A DNA stretch of 64,000 nt from Candidatus Gastranaerophilales bacterium (GTDB taxonomy: Bacteria > Cyanobacteriota > Vampirovibrionia > Gastranaerophilales > Gastranaerophilaceae), in NCBI GenBank assembly GCA_944322675.1, contig CALUPO010000004.1:93533-157532 (forward strand). The letters run 5' to 3'. Position numbers and translations under genes: made by a program. This document shows positions 16,593 through 25,688 of the stretch, in pieces (positions within the stretch are counted from its first letter, which is position 1; every line of letters begins with the position of its first letter). The notes under the pieces were generated by a model. It saw only the letters and a program-made list of their open reading frames with translations. It was not told where the DNA came from and made no database searches.

Positions 16593-16773
16593 TGTCCTCC
16601 GGACGGGGCAGCTTTTACGCAAAAGCTGCACAAAACCCCAATCCACTTGGTTTTCGTATATTCACACGACTCAACTTGAGCCTCCTTAACTCGTGCACTA
16701 TGTGCACTCAAACAAAAGGAGGCTTTGACAACGTTTCGTCTGTGACTATTACTCAAACCTGCGTATGGGTTGT
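16593..16773 (-). repeat. R1 copy, subtype 1
   Basis: Starts TGTCCTCCGGACGGGG; end hairpin GCAGCTTTT/AAAAGCTGC, inner hairpin GCCTCC/GGAGGC enclosing GTGCAC, ends GCGTATGGGTTG. Confidence 0.8.
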
Positions 16774-16940
16774 ATATTTTAATTTTACTCAACAACATTT
16801 GACTTATTTCAACACTTTTCTTTCTTCAAACCTTTCCCTCTTCTCCATTTTTAGCGTGAGGGTTTGGGTGAGGGTGTCAAAATTGTTAAATATCAACAAA
16901 CTAAATATTTTAATGTCCTCCGGACGGGGCAACTTTGTTT

Positions 16941-17113
16941 AACTTCGCCTGTCGCACTTCGTACTGTCGGTTTTGGCTTTTTTTCCGCCTGAGGTATCCG
17001 CCCTCATTTCATTCGGGCGTCTTTCCTACGGCGGGAATTAGTAATATATGGGGGGAGGCGAAGCCTCCCCCCATATCCCCCCACACACGAAATTTAACGT
17101 CCTCCAGGCGGGG
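16941..17113 (+). repeat. R3 copy with perfect hairpin
   Basis: Contains a 14-bp perfect inverted repeat with a 3-nt loop at 17046-17076 (ATATGGGGGGAGGC/GCCTCCCCCCATAT). Other copies at 34702, 35132 and 41500 (minus). Confidence 0.8.
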
Positions 17114-17235
17114 AAACTGTGTTTTACGATTTTTTTTAAATTATTTAAAAATATATTAATGTCCTCCGGACGGGGCAGCTTTGTTTCACGATTTTTTAAA
17201 AAATACTAAACAGTCGTAGAATAAAGTCAATAAAT

Positions 17236-17420
17236 GGTAACCCATACGCAGGCACGAACAATTATCACTTAACGAAACAACAACAGGCAGCCTTTTGTTT
17301 GAGTGTGAAGCACGAGTTAAGGCTGCTTTAGTTGAGTTTAGTGAGAATGTGAGTGACAAGTCGGGTTACGGTTTTGGGCACTTTGTCCACACAAAGTGCC
17401 TCCGCCTGAAAGGCTTTAAT
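17236..17420 (+). repeat. R1 copy, subtype 2
   Basis: Near-identical to 16357-16540, part of the 880-bp offset duplication. Confidence 0.8.
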
Positions 17421-17472
17421 TTTATTTAAATATTTAAAATTTTTCTCAAAAAATTATTTAAAATTAATTTAA

Positions 17473-17653
17473 TGTCCTCCGGACGGGGCAGCTTTTACGC
17501 AAAAGCTGCACAAAACCCCAATCCACTTGGTTTTCGTATATTCACACGACTCAACTTGAGCCTCCTTAACTCGTGCACTATGTGCACTCAAACAAAAGGA
17601 GGCTTTGACAACGTTTCGTCTGTGACTATTACTCAAACCTGCGTATGGATTGT
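17473..17653 (-). repeat. R1 copy, subtype 1
   Basis: Near-identical to 16593-16773; the edge GTATGGATTG has one change against GTATGGGTTG. Confidence 0.8.
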
Positions 17654-17754
17654 ATATTGAAATTATACTCAACAACATTTGCTTATTTCAACACTTTTCT
17701 TTATTCAAACCTTTCCCTCCTTTTCCTTTTAAGCGTGAGGGTTGAGGTGAGGGT

Positions 17755-17916
17755 GATATTCCCGATAGACCACATCCAAGCTATCGTTGTTATATTGAAA
17801 TTGTAGAAAACGATGAAAACAGTCCCAATTAATAACCTTAAGATTGTCGGGAACAAATTCAAGCTATTATGGATGAAGTGGATAAAGGTTGTGAAGATTG
17901 TGAAAAGTTTAATTAA
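17755..17916 (+). pseudogene. Remnant of a phage minor head protein (MuF type)
   Basis: One frame reads DIPDRPHPSYRCYIEIVE, then NDENSPN, three stops within four codons, and then in the same frame DCREQIQAIMDEVDKGCEDC. 'P-D-R-P-H-P-x-x-R-C' followed by Cys/Glu-rich sequence is the typical C-terminus of MuF-like minor head proteins. The body of the gene is missing; a repeat array abuts it. The head of this phage has therefore lost a normal component, or a second copy lies elsewhere. Confidence 0.6.
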
Positions 17917-17982
17917 GGAATGTATTTTAGCAAATGAAGTTATCCAAAACAACGGCTGTTAACTAAGTCCATATTTCATAAA

Positions 17983-18198
17983 TTGTTTGTTTTATTCTTG
18001 ATTATCCACATACTTTTGACTGGATATTTGCCTCAAGTGCAAAAAGAATTTGATATTCAAGACTGTTTAGATAATTCTAATTGTGTTGAAGGCTTGAAAA
18101 TCACTATCCAACATGGAACAATTACAATAAATAAAGAACACTGCATAAAATATGGTTGGGAATGGGATGAAAAAAGAAAAATGTGCAAGTCAAGATAA
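17983..18198 (+). CDS. Possible small protein, unrecognised
   Basis: 71 codons from a TTG with no ribosome site. A hydrophobic N-terminus (FVLFLIIHILLTGYL) is followed by a soluble part with four Cys (DCLDNSNC, EHCIKYGW, MCKSR). It could be a small exported or membrane-anchored protein, or the remains of one. Placed between the decayed minor head gene and the propeller gene. Confidence 0.3.
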   Translation: MFVLFLIIHILLTGYLPQVQKEFDIQDCLDNSNCVEGLKITIQHGTITINKEHCIKYGWEWDEKRKMCKSR

Positions 18199-18448
18199 AT
18201 ATCCATTTTTCTTATAAAGTTTAAAAACTTTTGAAATAAGTATTTAGTAATATTTATTCTATTTCTGTAATGCAAAAAATAGGGCAAAAAAAACGATGCA
18301 ACAAATTTAACCTTTATTGCATCAGGTTTACACTAGCCGAAACATTAACAATATATTTATTATACATATTTTAAAAAAAATTGCAATATTTTTTAATGTA
18401 ATTATAAAAATTTCTTAACAAAAATTAATATTTATTTGGAGGTAATTT

Positions 18449-19969
18449 ATGAAACAACTTTATAGTGATTTTTCAGGTGGACTTAATGTTAGTTCTACTA
18501 AATTAAATTTGGGTTTTGAAACCAAGAAAGTGTATGCTCAAACTGCAACAAATGTTGAAATTATGTCAAATTATGGAATAAAAAGAATCAAGGGCAATAC
18601 ATTGTTATTTTCCGTTAACGAGCAAGATGATACAACGTTAAATTATTCAATAAATTCCATATTTTCTATTGACAATTTTCTTCTTGTTTCCCTTGATTGT
18701 GGCCGATTATATTCTTATAATTTCACAAATTTTAGCTTAACTTTATTAAAAGAAGGATTAAGCACAAATAAAAAATGCAATTTTGTTAAATTTTTAAATG
18801 GTGTTTTTATTACTAATGGCACTGATAATCCGATGTATTATAACAGCCAAAATAACAGCCTTGAGGTTTTGGAACTTGAAGGTGCTGATAATCAAACAAT
18901 TATAGGTGAAGCTGTTGCATCATTTCGTTCAAGATTATTTGTAGCACAGGGAAGCAAGCTTTATTTTTCTGCACTTGGAAATTATAATGACTTTTCAACA
19001 GCCAATGATGCAGGTTATATTGCCGATTTTCACGTCGATACTTCAAAAATTATAGCTTTAAAACCCTATCAGGAATATCTTGCCATTTATAAAGAAGAAC
19101 AAACTTATTTACTTTCAGGCACATCACCTGAAGACTTTTCAATTATACCTTTTTCAAATAAAGGTGCTTGTTCTTCAAATGGTTGTGTTACGGTTAATAA
19201 TAAACAATATTTTTTCTCCAATGGACTTTTTGCTTTATCCCAAACAGGCGAATTGAATCAGATTGTTATGAGTTCTGAAATATCTTTGAATATTAAACCT
19301 TTAATAAATGATATTGATTATAATAAGAAAGAATCTATAATTTTACTTCCTTATGAGATTAAAAATCAATTGTGGTGCTTTGTTCCTATTCAAAATTCAA
19401 ATTATATTAATAATGTCTTTGTTTTTGATTATACAAATAATGCCTGGGTTAAGCGTGAAATTCCACAAAATATAACTGCCGCTTGTACTTATAATAATAA
19501 TATTATAACAGCGGATAATTTAGGAAATGTTTATCTTGAAGACAATGGCAATACCTTCAATGGAGAAGTTATTAACTTTTTATATCAAACGCCGTTTTTT
19601 GCCCTTGGTACAAATAGCGAACGTAAAACTATTGAAGAATTTTATCTTATCATGGATGACAATGTGGATAATAAATTTATATTTTCGGTGAATAAAGACT
19701 ATGATGATCTTTTTGAATCAGATATAGAAGAAGTTCAAATAATGAGTCTTTTTTCACTTGTGTGGGATGACGATAATTCCCATTTTGCTTATGAAGAAAA
19801 TCCACCCGCTGTAGATTATCATGATTGTTGGTCTAAAATGTTTGACCCTAAATATAAACTTGAAATTTCAGAATCATTATATAGCGTGCAAATATGTATT
19901 CGAGGCAATGATATAACCCACGATTTTGCACTTGTTGGTATCGATTTTAAAGAAATACTTTTGGACTAG
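18449..19969 (+). CDS. Phage head-tail stabilisation protein, propeller-like
   Basis: 506 residues, ribosome site TTGGAGG. Opens DFSGGLNVSSTKLNLGF, typical of phage proteins placed between head and tail, and continues with repeated beta-strand blades (FLLVSLDCGRLYSYN; FLNGVFITNGTDNPMYY; SRLFVAQGSKLYFSALGN; QYFFSNGLFALSQTGE). Length and composition recall P22 gp10, the packaged-DNA stabilisation protein. It appears intact. Followed after 4 nt by the GNAT gene, then the terminase gene. Confidence 0.6.
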   Translation: MKQLYSDFSGGLNVSSTKLNLGFETKKVYAQTATNVEIMSNYGIKRIKGNTLLFSVNEQDDTTLNYSINSIFSIDNFLLVSLDCGRLYSYNFTNFSLTLLKEGLSTNKKCNFVKFLNGVFITNGTDNPMYYNSQNNSLEVLELEGADNQTIIGEAVASFRSRLFVAQGSKLYFSALGNYNDFSTANDAGYIADFHVDTSKIIALKPYQEYLAIYKEEQTYLLSGTSPEDFSIIPFSNKGACSSNGCVTVNNKQYFFSNGLFALSQTGELNQIVMSSEISLNIKPLINDIDYNKKESIILLPYEIKNQLWCFVPIQNSNYINNVFVFDYTNNAWVKREIPQNITAACTYNNNIITADNLGNVYLEDNGNTFNGEVINFLYQTPFFALGTNSERKTIEEFYLIMDDNVDNKFIFSVNKDYDDLFESDIEEVQIMSLFSLVWDDDNSHFAYEENPPAVDYHDCWSKMFDPKYKLEISESLYSVQICIRGNDITHDFALVGIDFKEILLD

Positions 19970-19973
19970 TCTT

Positions 19974-20480
19974 ATGAAAATACATCCTTACTTTTTAAAT
20001 ATTTATGATTATTATTCATATTTTTTTATTTTTGATTTTATTCGTCTTTTAAAAAAACATAAATTAAAACTTTTTGATGATGGAATTGAATTTAATAATA
20101 TAAAAAATATTTATGAATTTATAACATCTTTAAACGGTTTTTTATGGTTTATTGTGGACCCTGTTAAAGTTAAACTTGCAGGGTTTATTTTTTTAGATGG
20201 ATGGTGGTCAAATACCTATGGAGTTGATATCACAACTTGTTTTGATAAAAAATACTATGGCAGCTTTGTACGTCAAACCGGAAAGATATTTATCCCTTAT
20301 ATTTTTAAAACATATAATATAAAAAAATTACAAGCACATGTTTATTCAACAAATATGGTGACAACAAAGCTGCTTTATGACCTGGGTTTTGATTACGAAG
20401 GAACTTTAAAAAAACATACAATTGTTGATAATAAAGTTGTCGATATTTTATTTTTTTCGATTATTAAGATAGATAATTAA
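19974..20480 (+). CDS. GNAT-family acetyltransferase-like protein
   Basis: 168 residues from ATG 19974. The C-terminal half has the GNAT pattern: AGFIFLDGWWSN, then IFIPYIFKTYNIKKLQAHVYSTNMVTTKLLYDLGFDYEGTLKK, in which L-x-D-L-G-F-x-x-E-G is the usual acetyl-CoA binding C-terminal motif. Acceptor unknown. It sits 4 nt after the propeller protein gene and before terminase, so it is part of the phage cluster; GNAT genes among phage structural genes are known from other phages. Confidence 0.6.
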   Translation: MKIHPYFLNIYDYYSYFFIFDFIRLLKKHKLKLFDDGIEFNNIKNIYEFITSLNGFLWFIVDPVKVKLAGFIFLDGWWSNTYGVDITTCFDKKYYGSFVRQTGKIFIPYIFKTYNIKKLQAHVYSTNMVTTKLLYDLGFDYEGTLKKHTIVDNKVVDILFFSIIKIDN

Positions 20481-20525
20481 GCTAATTTATATTATATTCA
20501 CAGATTTAAGGAGTTAATAACATAT

Positions 20526-21818
20526 ATGAAATATAAATTATTACCCAAACAGCGGGAATTTATTGAAGTGCCGCATGATTATTCGCTTGATGTGGCTGTA
20601 TATCAAGGAGGCTTCGGGTCTGGCAAGACATTTGCAGGATCTTTGCTTGGAATTTTACTTGCTTTAAAATTTCCACGTATTGTAGGGCTTGTAGGAGCAT
20701 TAACTTTTCCCATGGTGCGGGATACAACCCTTGAAATGTATTTTGAACATTTAAATAATATGGGCTTCAAAGAACGTAAAGATTACACTTATTCAAAAAG
20801 TGAAAGCAGAATAAGCTTTAAAAACGGCTCCAAAATACTTTTTCGACATTTTGAACAACCCGGCAAATTAAAATCTTTAAATTTAGGCTTTGTTCAAATT
20901 GAAGAAATGTCAGAAGTGCCTGAAAGCACATTTTTGATGCTTCTTGGTCGTTTGCGGCAAAAAATTCAACCAAACTGGCAAAATTTTAGGTATAGACTAT
21001 TCGGGCATACCAATCCGGAAGAGTGTAAAGGATACATTTATAAACATTTTGTTGAAGAAAATAATCCTAATTATCGTTTAATTATTGCTCCAACATCTCA
21101 AAACATTTATTTGCCGGATGGTTTTGTTGACGAATTAAAAAAATTATATGATGAAAATTATTATAGAGCAAATGTCTTAGGGCAATGGGTTGATGTGAAT
21201 GACAATCTTGTTGTTAAAGACTTTGAAAATGAAAATATTTTTGAAGCAATTCACAATCCAAACTTGCCGCTTCATATAACTTGTGATTTTAACGTTGATC
21301 CCATGTGTTGGATATTTGCTCACAAATCCAATGACAATGTTTACTTTATTGATGAAATTGCTCTTGAAAACACAACAACAGCAAAGGCATGTGATGTTTT
21401 TTATGAAAAATTTAAAAATCATCAAAGTAAAATTATAATAAATGGTGATGCATCAGGTGATAATAGAAGTTGTACATCAGAATATACAAATTACGTTATA
21501 ATACGTAAAAAGCTTGAGTCTTATGGATTTGATGATATTGAATTTAATATAAGGGCATTTAATCCCCCTATAAAAAACAGGATTCAAAGTTTTAATGCCC
21601 GTGTTAAATCATTTTCAGGGGAAAGGCATGTATTTGTAAGCAAGAAATGCAAACAACTTTTATATAACATATACAATTTAAAATATAAAGAAGGAACATC
21701 ACAAATAGAAGTACCCATGTTTCATCAAATAAAACGTGATAGAAAGTTAAAATTTTTGACCCATCCTTTTGATGCAGCTTCATATCTTGTTGAATATTAT
21801 TGGCCAATAACAATTTAA
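20526..21818 (+). CDS. terL: Phage terminase large subunit
   Basis: 430 residues, ribosome site AAGGAG. N-terminal ATPase: Walker A GGFGSGKT near residue 29, Walker B FVQIEEMSEV near 121, and a coupling-type motif (RLFGHTNPEE). C-terminal RNase H-like nuclease: CDFNVDPM with Asp, and INGDASGD near 315. It cuts and packages DNA through the portal. All motifs are intact, so DNA packaging may still be possible. It lies last in the block rather than first, the reverse of many phage gene orders. Confidence 0.85.
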   Translation: MKYKLLPKQREFIEVPHDYSLDVAVYQGGFGSGKTFAGSLLGILLALKFPRIVGLVGALTFPMVRDTTLEMYFEHLNNMGFKERKDYTYSKSESRISFKNGSKILFRHFEQPGKLKSLNLGFVQIEEMSEVPESTFLMLLGRLRQKIQPNWQNFRYRLFGHTNPEECKGYIYKHFVEENNPNYRLIIAPTSQNIYLPDGFVDELKKLYDENYYRANVLGQWVDVNDNLVVKDFENENIFEAIHNPNLPLHITCDFNVDPMCWIFAHKSNDNVYFIDEIALENTTTAKACDVFYEKFKNHQSKIIINGDASGDNRSCTSEYTNYVIIRKKLESYGFDDIEFNIRAFNPPIKNRIQSFNARVKSFSGERHVFVSKKCKQLLYNIYNLKYKEGTSQIEVPMFHQIKRDRKLKFLTHPFDAASYLVEYYWPITI

Positions 21819-22148
21819 TTAGTGTAAAAAATACGTCTAATAAATGATTTTTATAAAAAAATGATTTTATTTTTCTTATTTTTTGTATTTTTGATTAAAA
21901 TTTAAGTGATTTTCTTAACAAAACTTAATATATATTTTTCAAAAACATATTTAATCAAATCTTGCAAAACCGCATCAAAGCTATTAAGTGCGTTTTGTAC
22001 ACTTAATAGTAAAAGCCTTATTTTATTTATATTTTCACCAATTTAAAAAATATTTAATCAAAGGGTTGACAAAGTTAAATTAATGTTGCATAATAAAAAT
22101 GTGGTTAATAAGTGTAATAAAAACACTAGAACTTGCGAGGTAAAGATT
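21819..22148. other. Intergenic region with hairpin
   Basis: AT-rich. A perfect 10-bp hairpin CTATTAAGTG/CACTTAATAG at 21981-22009 may end the terminase transcript, although no T run follows directly. The promoter of the next gene is at 22066-22094. Nothing else seen. Confidence 0.5.
22066..22094 (+). promoter_or_regulatory. Sigma-70 type promoter for 22149
   Basis: TTGACA (22066-22071), a 17-bp spacer, CATAAT (22089-22094). Confidence 0.65.
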
Positions 22149-22493
22149 ATGAATAATAATTTAATAAGTAATTTAAATGTTACAACTCCTATCAGATTCA
22201 CTTCTGAAAAAAATAGAGCTAAAAGTGTTAACGTTGCAAAACAAGAAAATCTTGTTGATAGATATGTAAACTCTGCTTACGAAGCTTCTAAAGCAAGCAT
22301 TGTTGATAACTCTCTTTTCTCAGCTTTCGGACAAAAAGTTAAAAAAGTTATAAATTTAATTAATCCTAAAGAATTGACAAGAAAAGAAGTTATAGCTGAA
22401 GCAAAAAATGTTGATAGAGAAATTACTCAATATGTTAATTCAGGAGCTTACGATAAAGAAATTAAAAATAACGCAATTGATTATGTTGCTTAA
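22149..22493 (+). CDS. Small protein with SFGG-class-like N-terminus
   Basis: 114 residues from ATG 22149 with GCGAGGTAAAG upstream. It opens MNNNLISNLNVTTPIRFTSE, similar in style to the Asn-rich N-termini of 27309, 27785, 29237, 30574 and 37373. The rest is helical, with basic stretches (KKVKKVINLINPKELTRKE). Own promoter and terminator. Function unknown. Confidence 0.55.
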   Translation: MNNNLISNLNVTTPIRFTSEKNRAKSVNVAKQENLVDRYVNSAYEASKASIVDNSLFSAFGQKVKKVINLINPKELTRKEVIAEAKNVDREITQYVNSGAYDKEIKNNAIDYVA

Positions 22494-22567
22494 AAAATTA
22501 TAAAATATTTTGACCATTATAAATAATAACTAGCAGAACAAACAACATAGAGAGAGAAAAAGGTCAC

Positions 22568-22610
22568 AACCGCCCAAACATTTATTGTTAAGGCGGTTTA
22601 TTTTTTATTT
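22568..22610 (+). terminator. Intrinsic terminator
   Basis: Stem AACCGCC/GGCGGTT, then TATTTTTTATTTT. Lies directly after the end of the convergent HD gene and may serve the + strand gene. Confidence 0.7.
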
Positions 22611-24854
22611 TCATTTTGATTCAGGAATATTTGAATTAGGAATAACCACCAAAGGAAAATTATGTTTTTTGGCAAATTGTATTAATTCTTCCGAAATTTC
22701 TTTTTGGGCTAATTCTTTCGAAGTTTCTTCTTGGTTTCCGTTTTTATAAGCATTAAATTGCTTTTCTGTCATAAATATTGCACTTACATTAAAGTCTGTG
22801 ACCAAAACTTCTGAATTTATTTTTATAGTAGATTGTGGCCTATCGCCATCTTTTTGATTTATAAACATTCCTATCATATCTCTAGTTTTCTTAACACCTG
22901 TAGAGGCATTTTGATCATATTTTTTTAATATAGATGTATTTTCAGAATCCATTATAAAACCACATTCAAAACCTTCATATAATTTCACATTATCCAATGT
23001 AATATCAGATGTGCTTAATATTGCATCTGATTTATATTCACTTGTCAAATTTTCTATTCCAAGTATAGACTCTTTATTACCTACAGCATGGACTAAAAGC
23101 TTAATATCTGAAAGATTTTGACTATTTGACAAATTAATAACATTTACACCTTCAACTTCTGCCATATTTTGTTCATTTTGAACATATTCTGATAATTTGG
23201 GGAAAGGGGTTAGTGCTAGTTGAGTTTTTAATTTATTTAAAGTTTCTATAATTTTTTCTTTTTTATCACTAAGTTGTTCGATTGCTTCTTTACAATTTTT
23301 AGCATAATCTTGATTTATATTTAAATTACCATATATATCTGCTTCTCCCAAGATTTGCAGCATATTCATAAAGTTTTCTGACTTAGCTGTAGAACATTCA
23401 TATGCTAATGTATCCTTTTCGTTTTTGTTTTTATTTTCATCTGAAAAAACTTCGCCAAAATGATGACAATAAATTAAGTTCATAACAGTTTTGCAGCTTT
23501 CATCTTCAAACCCTGCTTTCTTTAACATTTTATATGCATATTTTGCACTTGTTATTGGATGTACAGGATCTTGACCACCTTCCATTTTAGTTATATCGTG
23601 CATTAAAGAAGCAAGTAGTACAAGTTTTTTATCCTTGTCATTTAATCCTTCAAATTTATCATTTTCAACAACAGCTTTTGCAACCGCAATTATATGTGTG
23701 TCAACCGTAAAGGAATGTCCTGCCTGGTTTCTTCCTATTGTTGTTATTAAAGCAGGAATTGCTTTAAATATTTCTTTTATTTCTTCCGGCATTTCTGTAT
23801 CATTTGAAAATTTAACATTATCCGGTGAAAGGTATTTATTTATTTTTTCATTAATTTCTCCTAGCGTTTCATTTGACAAGTCGTTAAAAGCATCTGTTGG
23901 TTCATTAAATAAAATACTTTGAGGTGTATTTTGCAATTGATTCAAAATTTGTGCTTTTTTATCATTATCTATTCCGGAATTAACAAGTATTGTATCTACC
24001 TCTCCTTGTAATTCTTCAAATGTATATTTTAGTTTAAATATACTGCTTTGTTCTTGCGTTTTTGTGAATTCTAAATCTTTAAGCTTTTCACCTATCTTGT
24101 TGACAGAAAAATTTTCAAGAGCTGTTTTAGCTTGAGGGTTTAATTCTTTAAGATTAAATTTTAGTTTTCTTAAAATTATTTTTGATAAATTACTATTAAT
24201 TTCTTCTCTACTCAAAGAATTCATAAGTGTACCACCCAATGGCCTATAAAAACAATCTTTAAAATTTTGGTTAAAATAATCAACTTTATACAATATCTTA
24301 ATATCAACAGTAAAATTATATTTATTTACAAGGCTCATCAATGTTTTTAATTCATTAACTGATAAATCATCCAGTTTTGTTTCCCTGTCATTTTTAAATT
24401 TATTTATAATTTTATCCATTGCTTTTACTTCTTGCACTTCATATCCGCCGATATAACAAGTCTCAACTTCTTCTAATAAGTTATCAGGCACTACATCGCC
24501 TGACTTTTCATATGCTTTCTTAAGATTTAAAGCATATTGATCATATTGTGCAATTTCATCATCACTGTATGATGTTTTAAATTTATTTATTTGTTCAACT
24601 GATAATCCTCCTAATGCTATTTGAGAATAACCCCAGGTTGGCTTTATCTTAGTTTCTTTATGAAAATAATTCCTGGTTTTTGTTATACATCTTTTTATAA
24701 ATGATTGCTTTGGCTTCTCGGATTTAAATTGAGATTGAGATTCATATTGATCTGTAGAATTAGATTCCATTCTGAAAGTTCCATAACAATTTTGAGAAGC
24801 AGATTGAACGTCATTAGATTTTCTAACCGGTCGACAACAACGAAAACAAATCAT
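22611..24854 (-). CDS. Large protein with HD phosphohydrolase domain
   Basis: 747 residues, ribosome site AGGAG. The central region (about 385-495) has the metal-binding HD pattern: H in GHSFTVDTHI, LASLMHDITKMEGG (the HD pair), HPITSAKYAYKMLKKAGF and YCHHFGEVF. Such domains hydrolyse nucleotides or cyclic nucleotides. The N-terminus (MICFRCCRPVRKS) is Cys-rich; flanking regions are Lys/Glu/Asn-rich and not recognised. The C-terminal 200 residues look like a separate alpha/beta domain. Substrate unknown. Confidence 0.65.
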   Translation of the reverse strand: MICFRCCRPVRKSNDVQSASQNCYGTFRMESNSTDQYESQSQFKSEKPKQSFIKRCITKTRNYFHKETKIKPTWGYSQIALGGLSVEQINKFKTSYSDDEIAQYDQYALNLKKAYEKSGDVVPDNLLEEVETCYIGGYEVQEVKAMDKIINKFKNDRETKLDDLSVNELKTLMSLVNKYNFTVDIKILYKVDYFNQNFKDCFYRPLGGTLMNSLSREEINSNLSKIILRKLKFNLKELNPQAKTALENFSVNKIGEKLKDLEFTKTQEQSSIFKLKYTFEELQGEVDTILVNSGIDNDKKAQILNQLQNTPQSILFNEPTDAFNDLSNETLGEINEKINKYLSPDNVKFSNDTEMPEEIKEIFKAIPALITTIGRNQAGHSFTVDTHIIAVAKAVVENDKFEGLNDKDKKLVLLASLMHDITKMEGGQDPVHPITSAKYAYKMLKKAGFEDESCKTVMNLIYCHHFGEVFSDENKNKNEKDTLAYECSTAKSENFMNMLQILGEADIYGNLNINQDYAKNCKEAIEQLSDKKEKIIETLNKLKTQLALTPFPKLSEYVQNEQNMAEVEGVNVINLSNSQNLSDIKLLVHAVGNKESILGIENLTSEYKSDAILSTSDITLDNVKLYEGFECGFIMDSENTSILKKYDQNASTGVKKTRDMIGMFINQKDGDRPQSTIKINSEVLVTDFNVSAIFMTEKQFNAYKNGNQEETSKELAQKEISEELIQFAKKHNFPLVVIPNSNIPESK

Positions 24855-24960
24855 TTTAAAAACTCCTATTTTTGTAATACATATATTATATATAAAAAAT
24901 ATATATTATTAAAATTTCACATGACGCCATAAAATGTTACAAACTTAATATTTTAAAAAG

Positions 24961-24989
24961 TTGCTCTTAAAAAAGGGTAGTGATATAAT
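24961..24989 (+). promoter_or_regulatory. Promoter of the adk-map-rsmI run
   Basis: TTGCTC, 17-bp spacer, TATAAT (24984-24989); about 36 bp before adk. Confidence 0.7.
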
Positions 24990-25025
24990 TTTTATAATGA
25001 AATATATTATATGAGAGATTAAAAA

Positions 25026-25688
25026 ATGAAAAAGCAATTAATTTTTATAGGTCCCCCTGCTTGCGGAAAAGGAACTCAAACTATTATGTTGTCTAAAAAA
25101 TTAAATCTACCGCATATTGATACGGGTGCTTTGATTCGTGATGTTATTAAAAGTCAAACGGAAGACGGTATAATTGCTAAAAAATATATAGATGAAGGCA
25201 AGCTTGTTCCACCGGAAATTGTTGCAAATATTATAAAAAATCGCCTTCTTAAAGACGATTGTAAAGATGGTGCAATTCTTGATGGATTCCCACGCAGTCT
25301 TGAACAGGCTCAAACTTTGGATGAGATAAATAATACTTTCTTTAAAGATGATGATGTCCAAATGATGGCAATTTATTTTGATGTAGATCGTAATGTCCTT
25401 ATGGAACGTATTATTAATCGTCGCAGTTGTCCTAAGTGTAAAAAAATATATAATCTTAAATTTGCTCCTCCAAAAAATACAAACGTTTGTGATGTTGATG
25501 GCGAAACTCTTATACAACGTGATGATGATACTTATGAAATAGCTTTAAAACGCTTTAATACTTATGAAAACGAAACAAAACCACTTGTTGAATTTTTTGA
25601 AAATCGTAATCAACTTTATAAAATTGACGCTAATGGTAAAGTGGATGAAATTTTTGAAAAGTTATTAAAAATTGTTGAGGAAAATTAA
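25026..25688 (+). CDS. adk: Adenylate kinase
   Basis: 220 residues. P-loop GPPACGKGT near residue 9, NMP-binding DTGALIRD, DGFPRSLEQA, and a LID domain with CPKC plus a later Cys and Asp (NVCDVDG), i.e. a zinc-type LID. Interconverts ATP + AMP and 2 ADP. Immediately followed by map without spacing, as in ribosomal-protein operons, but secY is absent upstream; an unrelated HD gene on the other strand lies there instead. Confidence 0.95.
   Translation: MKKQLIFIGPPACGKGTQTIMLSKKLNLPHIDTGALIRDVIKSQTEDGIIAKKYIDEGKLVPPEIVANIIKNRLLKDDCKDGAILDGFPRSLEQAQTLDEINNTFFKDDDVQMMAIYFDVDRNVLMERIINRRSCPKCKKIYNLKFAPPKNTNVCDVDGETLIQRDDDTYEIALKRFNTYENETKPLVEFFENRNQLYKIDANGKVDEIFEKLLKIVEEN

Larger units (their letters stand above)
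16195..17754. repeat. Repeat array replacing phage head genes
   Basis: About 1.55 kb of GC-richer repeats: R1 at 16357(+), 16593(-), 17236(+), 17473(-), R3 at 16941, and fragments of the 'GCGTGAGGG...GTGAGGGTG' R2 flank. 16340-16790 and 17220-17670 are near-identical, offset about 880 bp. It ends exactly where the readable end of a minor head protein begins (17755), so it has replaced or invaded that gene. Confidence 0.8.

Noticed and set aside
1..22493. Complete active prophage
   Set aside because: No integrase, att sites, replication, tail or lysis genes are visible for this block, and a minor head gene is broken; active infection is unsupported, though genes outside the window cannot be judged.
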